Source of the DNA: Flammeovirgaceae bacterium | GTDB taxonomy: Bacteria > Bacteroidota > Bacteroidia > Cytophagales > Cyclobacteriaceae | DNA: 64,000 nt | Direction: 5' to 3' | Assembly (NCBI GenBank): GCA_021298015.1 | Contig: JAJTGY010000011.1 | Span: 36,020 to 100,019, forward strand | Shown: piece after piece, positions 17,421 to 26,925 of the stretch | Layout: every line of letters starts with the position of its first letter | Position numbering within the stretch: the stretch's first letter is position 1 | The notes under the pieces: generated by a model | What the model was told of the DNA's origin: nothing | The model's input: only the letters and a program-made list of their open reading frames with translations | Database searches by the model: none | Position numbers and translations under genes: made by a program

Positions 17421-18344
17421 TTAGTTGGCTGCCGCCAGCAGGTAAAGTACGGCCATCCGAACGGCCACGCCATTTTCTACCTGATCCAGAATGATGGAGT
17501 GATGCGAATCGGCCGCATCGCTGCTGAGTTCAACACCCCGGTTGATAGGGCCCGGATGCATGACAATGATCTTCTTCTTCAGATTATCGAGCGTTTTTTT
17601 GGTGATCCCATAATACAGGGTATACTCGCGCAAAGAGGGGAAATACTTGATTTGCTGGCGTTCCAGTTGTATCCGCAACACGTTGGCAACATCGCACCAG
17701 GCCAGTGCTTTTTCCAGGCTCAGCTCCACTGTTATGCCTAACGAAGTGATGTACTTAGGTAACAAAGTCGGAGGTCCACATACCAGCACTTCGGCCCCCA
17801 GTTTTCGAAGAGCAAAAATGTTACTGAGTGCCACGCGGGAGTGAAGGATATCGCCAATAATGGCCACCTTTTTTCCGCTGAGTGTACCCAGTCGCTCGCG
17901 AATCGAAAAGGTATCCAATAAGGCTTGGGTTGGGTGTTCGTGTGTGCCGTCTCCGGCATTTACAATGTTGGCCTTAATGTGGCGCGATAGAAAGTGAGGA
18001 GCTCCCACACTGGCATGGCGCATGACCACCATGTCCACCTTCATGGCCAGAATATTGTTGACGGTATCCAGCAGCGTTTCTCCTTTCTTTACTGAACTAC
18101 CGGATGCCGAAAAATTCACCACATCGGCCGATAATCTTTTTTCAGCTAACTCAAATGAAAGGCGCGTCCGGGTTGAGTTTTCAAAGAAAATATTGGCGAT
18201 GGTGACATCGCGCAGCGAGGGTACCTTTTTGATCGGTCGGTTAATGACTTCTTTAAAGTTAGCGGCCGTATCAAAAATCAACTCAATGTCCTGTGTGGTC
18301 AGGTTCTTAATGCCGAGCAGGTGCCGCTGACTGAGTTTGGCCAT
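17421..18344 (-). CDS. pyrB: Aspartate carbamoyltransferase catalytic subunit
   Basis: 307 residues. The carbamoyl-phosphate motif is FFENSTRTRLSFELAEKRL (STRT). HPTQALLDTFSI and MHPGPINRGVELSS are typical of the aspartate-binding side. It catalyses the committed step of pyrimidine synthesis, forming N-carbamoyl-aspartate. No pyrI regulatory subunit gene is adjacent. It starts 3 nt after the pyrR stop, so pyrR-pyrB form an operon driven from the promoter at 18900-18907. Confidence 0.96.
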   Translation of the reverse strand: MAKLSQRHLLGIKNLTTQDIELIFDTAANFKEVINRPIKKVPSLRDVTIANIFFENSTRTRLSFELAEKRLSADVVNFSASGSSVKKGETLLDTVNNILAMKVDMVVMRHASVGAPHFLSRHIKANIVNAGDGTHEHPTQALLDTFSIRERLGTLSGKKVAIIGDILHSRVALSNIFALRKLGAEVLVCGPPTLLPKYITSLGITVELSLEKALAWCDVANVLRIQLERQQIKYFPSLREYTLYYGITKKTLDNLKKKIIVMHPGPINRGVELSSDAADSHHSIILDQVENGVAVRMAVLYLLAAAN

Positions 18345-18347
18345 TGT

Positions 18348-18890
18348 CTATTCTTTATTGATCAACCAGATTTTATTGTTCTCTGCGCCTTGGCTTTCCA
18401 GTTCTACCAATACGCGTTGCGACTCCAGGGTGTTGACAAACTTACCCACATAGTTGGCTTCAATGGGAAGGTCGCGCGTGTATTTGCGGTCCACCAGCAC
18501 AACCAACTCCACCTTGGCCGGCCGGCCGAATGCCAACATGGCATCCACTGCGGCCCGCACCGTGCGCCCCGTGTACAGCACATCGTCAACCAGCAGTACG
18601 TTTTTGCCTTCAATCAGAAAGTCAATTTTGGTTTCACTCGCGCGCGCCACTACTTCGCGTCTCCGGTAGTCATCCCGATGAAACGTGACATCGAGAAAGC
18701 CGAGGTCTATTTTCTGCCGGGTGAGCTGCTCCAGTTGAGCGTGTAACAGCTGCGCCAGGTAGATGCCCCGGGGCTGCAATCCAACAATTACCGTTTCAGA
18801 GAAATTGGGATGATTTTCGAGAATTTGGTGGCAAAGACGTTGGAGCGTGATCGTGAGTAAGTCCGAATCGAAGATCAGCTTTTTGCGCAT
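18348..18890 (-). CDS. pyrR: PyrR, pyrimidine operon regulator / uracil phosphoribosyltransferase
   Basis: 180 residues from the ATG at 18890. The 18902 start is rejected because it overlaps the -7 element. The PRPP-binding motif is VLLVDDVLYTGRTVRAAVDA, and IVGLQPRGIYLAQLL and RDLPIEANYVGK are PyrR-like. In Firmicutes PyrR binds pyr mRNA to cause attenuation. In Bacteroidota the regulatory role is less clear and uracil phosphoribosyltransferase activity is possible. It is directly upstream of pyrB. Confidence 0.92.
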   Translation of the reverse strand: MRKKLIFDSDLLTITLQRLCHQILENHPNFSETVIVGLQPRGIYLAQLLHAQLEQLTRQKIDLGFLDVTFHRDDYRRREVVARASETKIDFLIEGKNVLLVDDVLYTGRTVRAAVDAMLAFGRPAKVELVVLVDRKYTRDLPIEANYVGKFVNTLESQRVLVELESQGAENNKIWLINKE

Positions 18891-18899
18891 AGGCAAGCA

Positions 18900-18907
18900 C
18901 AAAAGTA
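18900..18907 (-). promoter_or_regulatory. -7 element TACTTTTG for pyrR-pyrB
   Basis: On the minus strand TACTTTTG matches TAnnTTTG and ends 9 nt before the pyrR ATG. It sits in the short gap before the next minus-strand gene ends at 18909, so it overlaps no coding sequence. It fixes the pyrR start at 18890. Confidence 0.6.
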
Positions 18908-18908
18908 A

Positions 18909-20378
18909 TCAATTGTCAGTGAACTTCAGCTTGTGCAGAAAAAAGATGCGCTGGCCGCTTTCGTCATTTAGGGCTATGGGCCGGATGCCATAAACCAGCA
19001 TGCTGTCGTTGGTCCAGTAGTCCAGATAAGCATCAATTTGTTGGACCGAACGTCTGCGGGAGGGTTGCCGGTTTAATAAATCCAGGCTGTTTTTGTATTC
19101 AATTACCCGATCCCGCTGAATCACTTTTGTTCGGATATATCCATCGTGCAGGTACTGGAGGTTGAGGTCCCCTGCGGCAGGGCGGATTCGAACGAATTGC
19201 TCGAGGTTTCGGGTTTCAACATCGTTGATCTCAAAGCAATTATCCCAGAGCAATTCTCCGGTGGTCGAAAAACCAAGAATGACGGCATGTGTATACGAGA
19301 AACTATCCAGCACATAGTAGGTGGCCCCCCGGGCATTCACCTGCCGGTACTGCGGGTAGAAAGCTTCGCCCAGCATAATCAGCTGATTTTGATAGGGCAC
19401 CAATTCATGAATCATCAGCCGGTAACTGAATTTTGGTTTTTTCCCCTGGATCTTTTTTCTTTCAATGCGCTGCTGAATGCGATCTTGTTTCTGCTGTTTC
19501 AGATACCGGAAAAAATTCTGAAGATCAGCATAACTGTAATAGCGCGTTTCGTACTCTCCGTTGGGTTCTACCCGGGCCACAAATATACCGCGCGAATACT
19601 CGGTGTTATGCCGGCCGTAGGAGCCGACCACAACTTGCCGCCCGGTGGGCAATGTAAATGACCGGCTAAACAACAGACTTTTCTTTTCTTCGGGTTCAAT
19701 CAGAATGGTTTTCTGTAGAATGCCGTCACTCGTGTAGTTGCGCACCCACACACTTCGTTTGCGCTGATTGTTTAAGCCGGTTACCACGACATCAAACGTT
19801 CCGTTTCGATTTGCCCGAATCTGATCAAGGTTACCGGTCTCATTAAAAAAACCTGGAAGAATTTTGGATTGATCGGTGCTGACCGTGTAATGGAGCACCA
19901 ACGGCCTGTAATTGAAATACCCGCCCAGTAAAATGCTGTTATCGCTGATTTCCATCAATTGAGGGAGGAATGGAATGACATTGGTGATAATCCTGACCGT
20001 GGATTCGCGGGTGCTCAAGTCAACAAGAACTAACTCAAAGCCAGTAATGGAATATGTTTCATGTTTGATTAATAAGTAGGCGATGCCCTGATGGACTTTT
20101 GCTTGCGCGATGTAACCTTTAAACTCAACCGCTACATTCTTTCGCCAAATCACCTGGAGGTTGGTGTTTAAGCGAATCAGCAACAACTGTGAGTTGTCGG
20201 GTCCATCCCTTCGAACCAATGTAACGCCCGCACTATCCGGTACAACGGTATCGGGGTTTTGTTCCTCCGAGAGCAATACTTCAATTTTTTCGGCCGGTTG
20301 TATCTGAGCCGGGGCGGTTAACGGCAGCAGAAGAGCAAGGAGAACAAACAGTTTCTCAAAAGCGAATCTTGTTGACAT
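18909..20378 (-). CDS. Secreted protein of unknown function, paralogue of its upstream neighbour
   Basis: About 489 residues from ATG 20378 (20387 is possible). The signal peptide is KLFVLLALLLPLTAPAQ. I recognise no named domain. It aligns by eye with the product of the upstream gene: here SILLGGYFNYRPLVLHYTV, ILPGFFNETGNLDQIRANRN and GTFDVVV; there TAVLGGYMGLDPVVVVYQF and LRANQNGTFNVLL. Both continue with a VVGSYG/IVGTWG strand, a GIFVARV/GIFATSV strand and a charged coiled region (RYLKQQKQDRIQQRIERKK). The repeated short strands suggest a beta-propeller or barrel-like fold. The gene overlaps the upstream gene by about 23 nt. Confidence 0.75.
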   Translation of the reverse strand: MSTRFAFEKLFVLLALLLPLTAPAQIQPAEKIEVLLSEEQNPDTVVPDSAGVTLVRRDGPDNSQLLLIRLNTNLQVIWRKNVAVEFKGYIAQAKVHQGIAYLLIKHETYSITGFELVLVDLSTRESTVRIITNVIPFLPQLMEISDNSILLGGYFNYRPLVLHYTVSTDQSKILPGFFNETGNLDQIRANRNGTFDVVVTGLNNQRKRSVWVRNYTSDGILQKTILIEPEEKKSLLFSRSFTLPTGRQVVVGSYGRHNTEYSRGIFVARVEPNGEYETRYYSYADLQNFFRYLKQQKQDRIQQRIERKKIQGKKPKFSYRLMIHELVPYQNQLIMLGEAFYPQYRQVNARGATYYVLDSFSYTHAVILGFSTTGELLWDNCFEINDVETRNLEQFVRIRPAAGDLNLQYLHDGYIRTKVIQRDRVIEYKNSLDLLNRQPSRRRSVQQIDAYLDYWTNDSMLVYGIRPIALNDESGQRIFFLHKLKFTDN

Positions 20379-21918
20379 AGAAGACATGGCGACTATCCCC
20401 CTCCGAAGTTCCTGTTTGTCTTGATCGTACGGTGTGCTCACCCCACGCGTAAAAATAATTAGCAAACCAATGCCGGATGCCTGCATTAATCTTTGATTCG
20501 TTTCGAATCATTTCCCCCGGGTTTTTACCGGCCACAGTTAGTGTATCTCCGCGCAAATCATCCTCCCCGGCATCACCGTACCCGACAAAAATGTCTTTCT
20601 CATGCTTCATGGCCAACGTGGCTTTGCCTTTCCAAACCCCAAAATCACCGACTTGTTCGATAAAATCGGTTTTAAAATCGCCACTCGGTAATGATAAACT
20701 CTGTATGATTTTTCCTTCCGGGCTGATTTGCAACGCCACGGACTCAAATATCCGGTGTTCGGCCGGGCCCGCGGGAACTCCCGGGGTTGCATAATAGGGG
20801 CGGCCGGCCCAGGGATTGAATCCGTATGGGCTGGGAAATGAGCCGCTATAAAAAGGATCGTAAAATGGGTTGTAAAAAGGAGGGGGCAGTGCAGCTCCGC
20901 TTGAGGGTTGATAGACCTCTCCATACACCCAAAAACTATTGGCGATCTCTTCGAATTTGTAAAGAGAAAAATAGCTGCTAAAATCCGGGTCGCGCCCGCG
21001 TTGCCGAAGCTCCTGGGTTTTTTCAATAATTGCTTTTGCTTTGCGTTCCGGCAAATAATCCAGGTAATGTTCAATTTCGGCAAAGGAAGTGTAATGCACC
21101 GGTTGATCGCTAAAGGGATCTACACTAGTTGCAAAAATTCCTTTTCCCAGGCGGCCACGGTTACTTCCCCAGGTGCCTACAATCATGATCTGATCATTTT
21201 GTAGCGTACTGGTGATGGCCGAGAGAATATGGTCGCCTTCTTTTAACGGAATGATGTCCTCTAGCAGTAAAGCCCCCTGATCATCAAAAGTCTTAAAAGT
21301 GATTTTCCTTGCCAGCCGCGAATGTTCGAACAACAGTACATTGAATGTGCCGTTTTGGTTGGCCCGCAGGTCGAGCAACTCGGTGTCCTTCATGAGGAAG
21401 CCCGGCAACACACTTGCTTGCCGCTCGGCAAATTGATATACCACCACCACGGGATCTAGCCCCATGTAGCCGCCCAGCACCGCTGTATGGGCCAACGTGA
21501 TAAAGTGGGAAGGCTTGAAATTCAACTGCAACGAAACCCGATACGTTTCAGACTGCCATGACGGGTTGAACCGTATAAGCATGAGATCATTCAGATCGTT
21601 TTCCCCAAGCCGAAACAGCACACTCAACTGTTGCCGGTAATAGTCGTGCCCAACCAGTTGGGCCTGATTGTCGAGGGCCAGAATTTCCGAATTCACTTTT
21701 TTGAGAGTCGTATCCAGGCGCGTAAACTCCCATTTACGTTTTACTTTTTCGTATTCGTTTAAACTTTGCACCAAAGCCAACCCGTTATCGAGCAGCGAAA
21801 TGGGAACAATGAGATCATCGCTGGCTTTGACTTCCTTTTCAAAACGCGCCACCTCGGCCACCTGAGCCAATGCACATTGACTGGTGAGCCAGAAAGCCAG
21901 GATGATGCGCGCAGTCAT
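20356..21918 (-). CDS. Secreted protein of unknown function, first of a tandem paralogous pair
   Basis: 520 residues from ATG 21918, 7 nt after the EVE gene stop. The longer start at 21945 would overlap that gene. The signal peptide is MTARIILAFWLTSQCALAQ. It shares blocks with the downstream gene (LPGFLMKDTELLDLRANQNG). Distinctive is a segment rich in Pro, Tyr, Phe and Gly near residues 350-390 (PPPFYNPFYDPFYSG, FPSPYGFNPWAGRPYY) that the paralogue lacks. No catalytic motif is seen. It probably faces the periplasm or cell surface. Function unknown. Confidence 0.75.
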   Translation of the reverse strand: MTARIILAFWLTSQCALAQVAEVARFEKEVKASDDLIVPISLLDNGLALVQSLNEYEKVKRKWEFTRLDTTLKKVNSEILALDNQAQLVGHDYYRQQLSVLFRLGENDLNDLMLIRFNPSWQSETYRVSLQLNFKPSHFITLAHTAVLGGYMGLDPVVVVYQFAERQASVLPGFLMKDTELLDLRANQNGTFNVLLFEHSRLARKITFKTFDDQGALLLEDIIPLKEGDHILSAITSTLQNDQIMIVGTWGSNRGRLGKGIFATSVDPFSDQPVHYTSFAEIEHYLDYLPERKAKAIIEKTQELRQRGRDPDFSSYFSLYKFEEIANSFWVYGEVYQPSSGAALPPPFYNPFYDPFYSGSFPSPYGFNPWAGRPYYATPGVPAGPAEHRIFESVALQISPEGKIIQSLSLPSGDFKTDFIEQVGDFGVWKGKATLAMKHEKDIFVGYGDAGEDDLRGDTLTVAGKNPGEMIRNESKINAGIRHWFANYFYAWGEHTVRSRQTGTSEGDSRHVFYVNKIRF

Positions 21919-21925
21919 GTTTCGA

Positions 21926-22324
21926 CTATTTAGTGAGCTGTTCAATTACTTTGAACTCGGCTGGAGTGACGGGTTGCACCGACAGCCGGGCTGCCTTGAC
22001 CAGCACCATTTGGGCCAGTTTTCGCTCTTGTTTGATTTCACTCAGCGGCAGGGTACGCCCCAGCTTTCGGTCTGGCGCTATGTCAACCGCCACCCAGTCG
22101 GGCTCGTGTGGTTCCGGATAAAATTCTTTTACCACCCGCGCAATACCCACGATGGCCTTTTCATCACCGGTATGATAGAAAAAAGCCAAATCGCCTTTTT
22201 TCATGGCTTTGAGATTTTTTCGGGCTTGAAAATTCCGCACACCATCCCATCGCGAAATCTTTTCCTTCACCAGGTCATCCCAGGAGAACGTATCAGGCTC
22301 CGTTTTAATTAGCCAATGATTCAT
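21926..22324 (-). CDS. EVE domain protein
   Basis: 132 residues from MNHWLIKTEPDTFSWDDL, the hallmark start of the EVE family (PUA-like fold). RWDGVRNFQARKNLKAMKKG, LAFFYHTGDEKAIVGIARV and PDWVAVDIAP match the family. EVE domains bind modified bases in DNA or RNA. The standalone form has no established role and is often near housekeeping genes. It heads a minus-strand run with the two secreted paralogues. Confidence 0.9.
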   Translation of the reverse strand: MNHWLIKTEPDTFSWDDLVKEKISRWDGVRNFQARKNLKAMKKGDLAFFYHTGDEKAIVGIARVVKEFYPEPHEPDWVAVDIAPDRKLGRTLPLSEIKQERKLAQMVLVKAARLSVQPVTPAEFKVIEQLTK

Positions 22325-22402
22325 AGCTGGATTGTTTTTTCTCTCGAAAATTACTAAAAAAGGAAGTAGTATTTTGCCCATATTTTGAAGCACATTCACG
22401 CC

Positions 22403-23416
22403 ATGAAAATTCTTATCCTGCGGTTTTCTTCGATTGGTGACATTGTGTTGACTACCCCAGTGGTTCGTGCGATAAAGACACAACTGCCTGAAGCGCGCTT
22501 GCATTATGCCGTTAAAGAGCAGTATCGATCACTGGTGGAGTCTAGCCCCTACATCGATCGGGTTCATGTGCTGCGCCACTCACTGGGAGCGTTGATTGAC
22601 GAGCTGAAGCACGAGCAATTTGACTTTGTTGTCGACCTTCACCACAACTTACGCACCCTTCGCGTCAAAACCGGGCTACGGGTCCGGTCCGGCAGCTTCC
22701 CGAAATTGAACCTGGAGAAATGGCTGCTGGTAAACCTGAAAATTGATCGGTTACCCTCTACCCATATTGTCGATCGGTATTTCGAAGCGGCCAAACCCCT
22801 CGGCATAAAACCCGACAGTCTGGGATTGGATTTTTTTATTCCCGAACGGGATGAGGTACCGCTGGATTGGTTGCCATCCGGGTTTCAGGGAGGTTATGTT
22901 GCCGTTGCCATCGGAGCTCAGCACGAAACCAAAAAGTTACCGGTAAAGCGACTCATTGAGTTGTGCGATAAGATTAATCGGCCGGTGGTGCTATTGGGGG
23001 GGCGCGAGGACGCGCCAGCAGGAGAGGAGATTGAACGCTTTTTTGCGCGACCCGTGAGCGATGCGGAGTACGAGCCCGGATTGCGGGAGTTAGGAAAACG
23101 CACGGTGGTATTCAACGGCTGTGGCAAGTTCAACCTTAACCAATCGGCCAGCCTGGTCAAGCAAGCCCGGTACGTGTTTAGCCACGATACGGGCCTCATG
23201 CACATCGCGGCAGCATTCCACAAAGAGATTTTCAGCATTTGGGGCAACACGGTTCCGGCATTTGGCATGTACCCCTACCGAACCCGGTTTACCATACTCG
23301 AAAACACAAAAGTATCGTGCCGTCCATGTTCAAAAATCGGGTACCAGAAGTGCCCGAAGGGGCATTTTAAGTGTATGAATGAGTTGGTTTTGGATTTTTA
23401 TCTGCCATGGAATTGA
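22403..23416 (+). CDS. Glycosyltransferase family 9 (heptosyltransferase-like)
   Basis: 337 residues from ATG 22403; the upstream TTG at 22385 is not favoured. The GT9 start MKILILRFSSIGDIVLTTPV then VRAIK is clear. The nucleotide-sugar region is VFSHDTGLMHIAAAFHKEIF, followed by SIWGNTVPAFGMYPY. VAIGAQHETKKLPVKRLIEL precedes it. It probably transfers a heptose or related sugar to lipopolysaccharide core or lipid A at the inner face of the membrane. No other LPS gene is adjacent; the acceptor is unknown. Confidence 0.9.
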   Translation: MKILILRFSSIGDIVLTTPVVRAIKTQLPEARLHYAVKEQYRSLVESSPYIDRVHVLRHSLGALIDELKHEQFDFVVDLHHNLRTLRVKTGLRVRSGSFPKLNLEKWLLVNLKIDRLPSTHIVDRYFEAAKPLGIKPDSLGLDFFIPERDEVPLDWLPSGFQGGYVAVAIGAQHETKKLPVKRLIELCDKINRPVVLLGGREDAPAGEEIERFFARPVSDAEYEPGLRELGKRTVVFNGCGKFNLNQSASLVKQARYVFSHDTGLMHIAAAFHKEIFSIWGNTVPAFGMYPYRTRFTILENTKVSCRPCSKIGYQKCPKGHFKCMNELVLDFYLPWN

Positions 23417-23557
23417 TGTTCGTACCTATTCGGAAAATCGTATGCTAGGCCTATCGTTCAAAACCCGCTGTTTCAAAATAGGTTTGTTGATTGAATCCGA
23501 TGTGGCTGGAAGTAAACTCGGGTAACGAGTTAGTATCACCTGAGGGCATATTAACGG

Positions 23558-25441
23558 TCAATACGCTCTTACAAGCTTACCCTCCATGTAATTTAGGTAC
23601 GCCTGGTTGGCGACCAATGCACCACCCCGGGTTGGGTAGTTCCCGGTAAAGTACCAATCACCCGAATGATCGGGTATGGCTTTGTGAAGGTTTTGTACCG
23701 TCTGGAAAACGATTTCCAGGTCGGCTGTCATTTCGCTCGGACGAACAATATCCGCAATCTTGGCTGAGATTTCTTCATCAGAAAACTGCTCGAACAACCG
23801 CTTGACATAGTTCACGGGTTCTTTGTTTGCTTTCGCTTGCAGGCACTGCTCATACACTTCACCCAATAAATAGTCTTTGCCCTGTTCTTTCAGCAGTTGA
23901 ACAACAGCACGAAATGCCACGAAGTCGCCAAGGCGGCTCATGTCAATACCATAACAGTCCGGGAAGCGGATTTGAGGGGCAGACGACACGACCACGATCT
24001 TCTTCGGTTGCAGGCGGTTGAGCATCCGGAGTATGCTTTTCTCCAACGTGGTTCCGCGCACGATCGAATCGTCAATGACCACCAGCGTATCCTTGCCTTT
24101 ATGCACTACCTCGTAGGTGGTGTCATACACGTGTGCCACCATTTCGTCCCGATGTTCGTCATCGGTAATGAAGGTGCGCATTTTCACATCTTTAATCACG
24201 ATCTTTTCAATGCGCGGCCGAAAGGAAAGCAGATCGTCCCAGCTGTCCACCGAGGGCTTGCCGTCAACAATGACGTCCTTCTGTTTGCGGATGAGGTAAT
24301 TTTCAATTTCCTCCATCATGCCCATGAAGGCTGTTTCAGCGGTATTTGGAATGTAGGAGAAAACGGTATTCTTCAGATCAAAGTTGATGGCTTTTAATAC
24401 CTGGGGCACCAGTAGGCGCCCCAGACGCTTGCGCTCCTGGTAGATCTGCGGATCCGTGCCACGCGAGAAATACACCCGCTCAAAGCTGCACGATTTCTTT
24501 TCCAACGATGGTAAAATGCTATGCTGGGCAAAGTCACCGTTCTTATTGACGATTAAAGCATGACCCGGCTCAATCTCGTTGATTTGATTGTAGTCAACAT
24601 TAAACGCGGTTTTGATCGCGGGCTTTTCTGAGGCCACCACTACTACTTCTTCATCCGCATAGAAATACGCGGGTCGAATGCCGGCAGGATCGCGCACCAC
24701 AAACGAAGAGCCCGAGCCGATCAACCCGGCCATGGTATACCCGCCATCGAAATCCTTACACGCCCGCCTCAGTACACGGGAGAGATCAATTTCATTTTCG
24801 ATGATTTCGGAAACCTCCTGATTGGAGTAACGCTCTTTATATTTTTCGAACAAACCCTGAACCTCTTCATCCAGAAAGTGACCGATCTTTTCCATGACGG
24901 TTACCGTGTCCACTTTTTCTTTCGGGTGCTGACCCAAATCAACCAATATGTCGAACAACTCTTCAACGTTGGTCATGTTGAAGTTACCGGCCATCACCAG
25001 GTTGCGGCTCCGCCAATTGTTTTGCCGCAAAAAGGGATGGACATTCTCGATACTGTTTTTGCCGTGGGTGCCATAGCGGAGATGCCCCAGCCATAACTCA
25101 CCGGTAAACGCAACGTTTTGTTTCAACCAACGCTCATCACGGAATTTATCCTTGCCTTCCTTCTGGGCTCTTTTGTACTTCTTGGCAATTTTCTTGAACA
25201 AGTGAGCCACGGGTTGAGCCTTTACCGAGCGGTAGCGGCTAATGTAACGGTAGCCCGGTTCAATGTCGACTTTAATGTTGGCGATGCCCGCACCATCTTG
25301 CCCACGGTTGTGCTGCTTTTCCATGAGAATGTACATCTTCGTCATGGCATAAGTGGAACCGTATTTCTCCAGGTAATAGGCGAGCGGTTTGCGCAGGCGG
25401 ATGAGGGCAATACCGCATTCGTGGAGGATTTGGTCGCTCAT
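23558..25441 (-). CDS. Amidophosphoribosyltransferase-like protein, long Bacteroidota type
   Basis: 627 residues. The class II glutamine amidotransferase domain has its probable nucleophile at Cys9 (MSDQILHECGIALIRL), which requires removal of eight residues. KQHNRGQDGAGIA and LGHLRYGTHGKNS follow. The phosphoribosyltransferase domain has the PRPP motif TLVVIDDSIVRGTTLEKSIL. It is longer than canonical PurF (about 470-505 residues), with inserts such as KKIAKKYKRAQKEGKDKFRD. It may do the first step of purine synthesis or be a specialised paralogue. It lies downstream of the nuo operon but has its own promoter inside the nuoN end. Confidence 0.85.
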   Translation of the reverse strand: MSDQILHECGIALIRLRKPLAYYLEKYGSTYAMTKMYILMEKQHNRGQDGAGIANIKVDIEPGYRYISRYRSVKAQPVAHLFKKIAKKYKRAQKEGKDKFRDERWLKQNVAFTGELWLGHLRYGTHGKNSIENVHPFLRQNNWRSRNLVMAGNFNMTNVEELFDILVDLGQHPKEKVDTVTVMEKIGHFLDEEVQGLFEKYKERYSNQEVSEIIENEIDLSRVLRRACKDFDGGYTMAGLIGSGSSFVVRDPAGIRPAYFYADEEVVVVASEKPAIKTAFNVDYNQINEIEPGHALIVNKNGDFAQHSILPSLEKKSCSFERVYFSRGTDPQIYQERKRLGRLLVPQVLKAINFDLKNTVFSYIPNTAETAFMGMMEEIENYLIRKQKDVIVDGKPSVDSWDDLLSFRPRIEKIVIKDVKMRTFITDDEHRDEMVAHVYDTTYEVVHKGKDTLVVIDDSIVRGTTLEKSILRMLNRLQPKKIVVVSSAPQIRFPDCYGIDMSRLGDFVAFRAVVQLLKEQGKDYLLGEVYEQCLQAKANKEPVNYVKRLFEQFSDEEISAKIADIVRPSEMTADLEIVFQTVQNLHKAIPDHSGDWYFTGNYPTRGGALVANQAYLNYMEGKLVRAY

Positions 25442-25446
25442 GGGCT

Positions 25447-26922
25447 CTAAAGCACAAAGGTAGTTTTATTAATCCAACCCATCAATAAACCGGGCAGGAC
25501 GAACGCTACCAGTAAGGCTAGTGCCAATAAAACACTCAAAACGCCCTGAAGTTCCCATGGCAGGCTTTTTGGCTTATCCTGCCTGTCTTTTACGAATAGG
25601 TAGTAGGGTATTTTAAGGTAGTAGAAGAGCGCTACAACGGTGTTTAACAGCCCCAGAATCAGGAAAACCAATCGCAGGGTTGGGGAAACTGAGGTGGATG
25701 ACCACAAGGAGGAAAAAAGGAAAAGCTTAGCCATAAACCCTCCGGTTGGCGGTAATCCGATCAGCGCGATTAAGCCGGTGGTGATGACAAGGGCCAATGC
25801 CCAGCTGGCACCCGCCCGACCACTAAAGTCTTCCACCGTTTGCACGTTTTGGTGATGTTCGAATTGTCCGATAACGTAGAACGTAGCAAAGTTCATTACC
25901 AGGTAAACGGCTGAGTAAAATTGCAGGGCGTACAGTCCGGACTGATCAAATGGAACGAGGGCAAGTAGCAGAAACCCAGCCTGCGCGATGGATGAATAAG
26001 CCATCAGGCGTTTGGCATGTTTCTGGCGCAGCGCCCCTACGTTGCCGAGTGTGATGCTGGCCATGGATAAAACCCCCACGATGGCGGCAAAGGGAACCGG
26101 TGACTGTCCAAAAAGGTGAAAGGCTAAAAGAATTTTGGCGAGCACGGCTAAACCAGCCAGTTTCGGTACGGTTGAAAAAAACGCAGCTATGGCGGCCGAG
26201 GCTGCCTGATAAGTATCGGGCGCCCATAAGTGGAACGGCACAGCGGATACTTTAAAGAGCAGGCCTGCGATGATCAGGGCAGAGGCGAGGTAGGCTGTGG
26301 GCTCCGCGTTTTGAGTTAACTGATCGATAAATGCACTTGAGGTAAAATCGAACGTACCGGTAGCCGAATACAAGAGCGACCAGCCAAAGATCATGACAGC
26401 GGTTACGGTGCTCCCGAACAAAAAGTATTTCAGGCCGGCTTCTGCACCACCCTTTCCGCGGCCCAGGGCGGTGAGCATGTAGCTAGGCAGGGAGATCAAC
26501 TCAAGCGACAGCAGAAACATGAGGGCATGATTGCTGGTGATGAATAGCGTGCTGCCCAGTGCCACCGAAAGAACAAGGGTGAAATATTCAGCAGGATGTT
26601 CAACACTTTTCTTTCTGCTCATACCCGCTGTGAGTGCGCACCCGGTTAAAACCAGCAATTTGAAATAGGCGGCAAAATCCGTCTGCTGAATGAATCCAAA
26701 AAACAGACGAATGCTGTTCTGAGGCCAGGCATACACGGTCAGAAAACCGGCCATCAGGACTGTGATCACAAAGAGCGTGATACTGATCTCCCAAAGGCGT
26801 GATTTGTTGTGCCAGATGATTCCTGCGATGATGATCAGCAAGATCCCTGCGGTGAGGGTCAGTTCAGGCAGTAGATACGCCAGTCCGCCTTTTACTTCGC
26901 TGATGGAATAGGCTTCCTGCAT
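25447..26922 (-). CDS. nuoN: NADH-quinone oxidoreductase subunit N
   Basis: 491 residues, about 13-14 membrane helices, antiporter-like. Family marks: LLSLELISLPSYMLTALGRG (key Glu in the helix), GLKYFLFGSTVTAV (Lys), KVSAVPFHLWAPDTYQAA and KRLMAYSSIAQAGFLLLAL, then GLPPTGGFMAKLFLF. It forms one proton channel of the complex I membrane arm. Last gene of nuoIJKLMN, starting 3 nt after nuoM. Confidence 0.95.
   Translation of the reverse strand: MQEAYSISEVKGGLAYLLPELTLTAGILLIIIAGIIWHNKSRLWEISITLFVITVLMAGFLTVYAWPQNSIRLFFGFIQQTDFAAYFKLLVLTGCALTAGMSRKKSVEHPAEYFTLVLSVALGSTLFITSNHALMFLLSLELISLPSYMLTALGRGKGGAEAGLKYFLFGSTVTAVMIFGWSLLYSATGTFDFTSSAFIDQLTQNAEPTAYLASALIIAGLLFKVSAVPFHLWAPDTYQAASAAIAAFFSTVPKLAGLAVLAKILLAFHLFGQSPVPFAAIVGVLSMASITLGNVGALRQKHAKRLMAYSSIAQAGFLLLALVPFDQSGLYALQFYSAVYLVMNFATFYVIGQFEHHQNVQTVEDFSGRAGASWALALVITTGLIALIGLPPTGGFMAKLFLFSSLWSSTSVSPTLRLVFLILGLLNTVVALFYYLKIPYYLFVKDRQDKPKSLPWELQGVLSVLLALALLVAFVLPGLLMGWINKTTFVL
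25455..25462 (-). promoter_or_regulatory. -7 element TACCTTTG for the purF-like gene
   Basis: Minus-strand TACCTTTG, a match to TAnnTTTG, ends 13 nt before the ATG at 25441. It overlaps the last codons of nuoN, so the gene can be expressed apart from complex I. Confidence 0.5.
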
Positions 26923-26925
26923 GGG

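Noticed and set aside
20607..21083. 158-residue minus-strand frame inside the first secreted paralogue
   Set aside because: Same strand but out of frame with a long protein whose blocks match its paralogue; the alternate frame is not protein-like.
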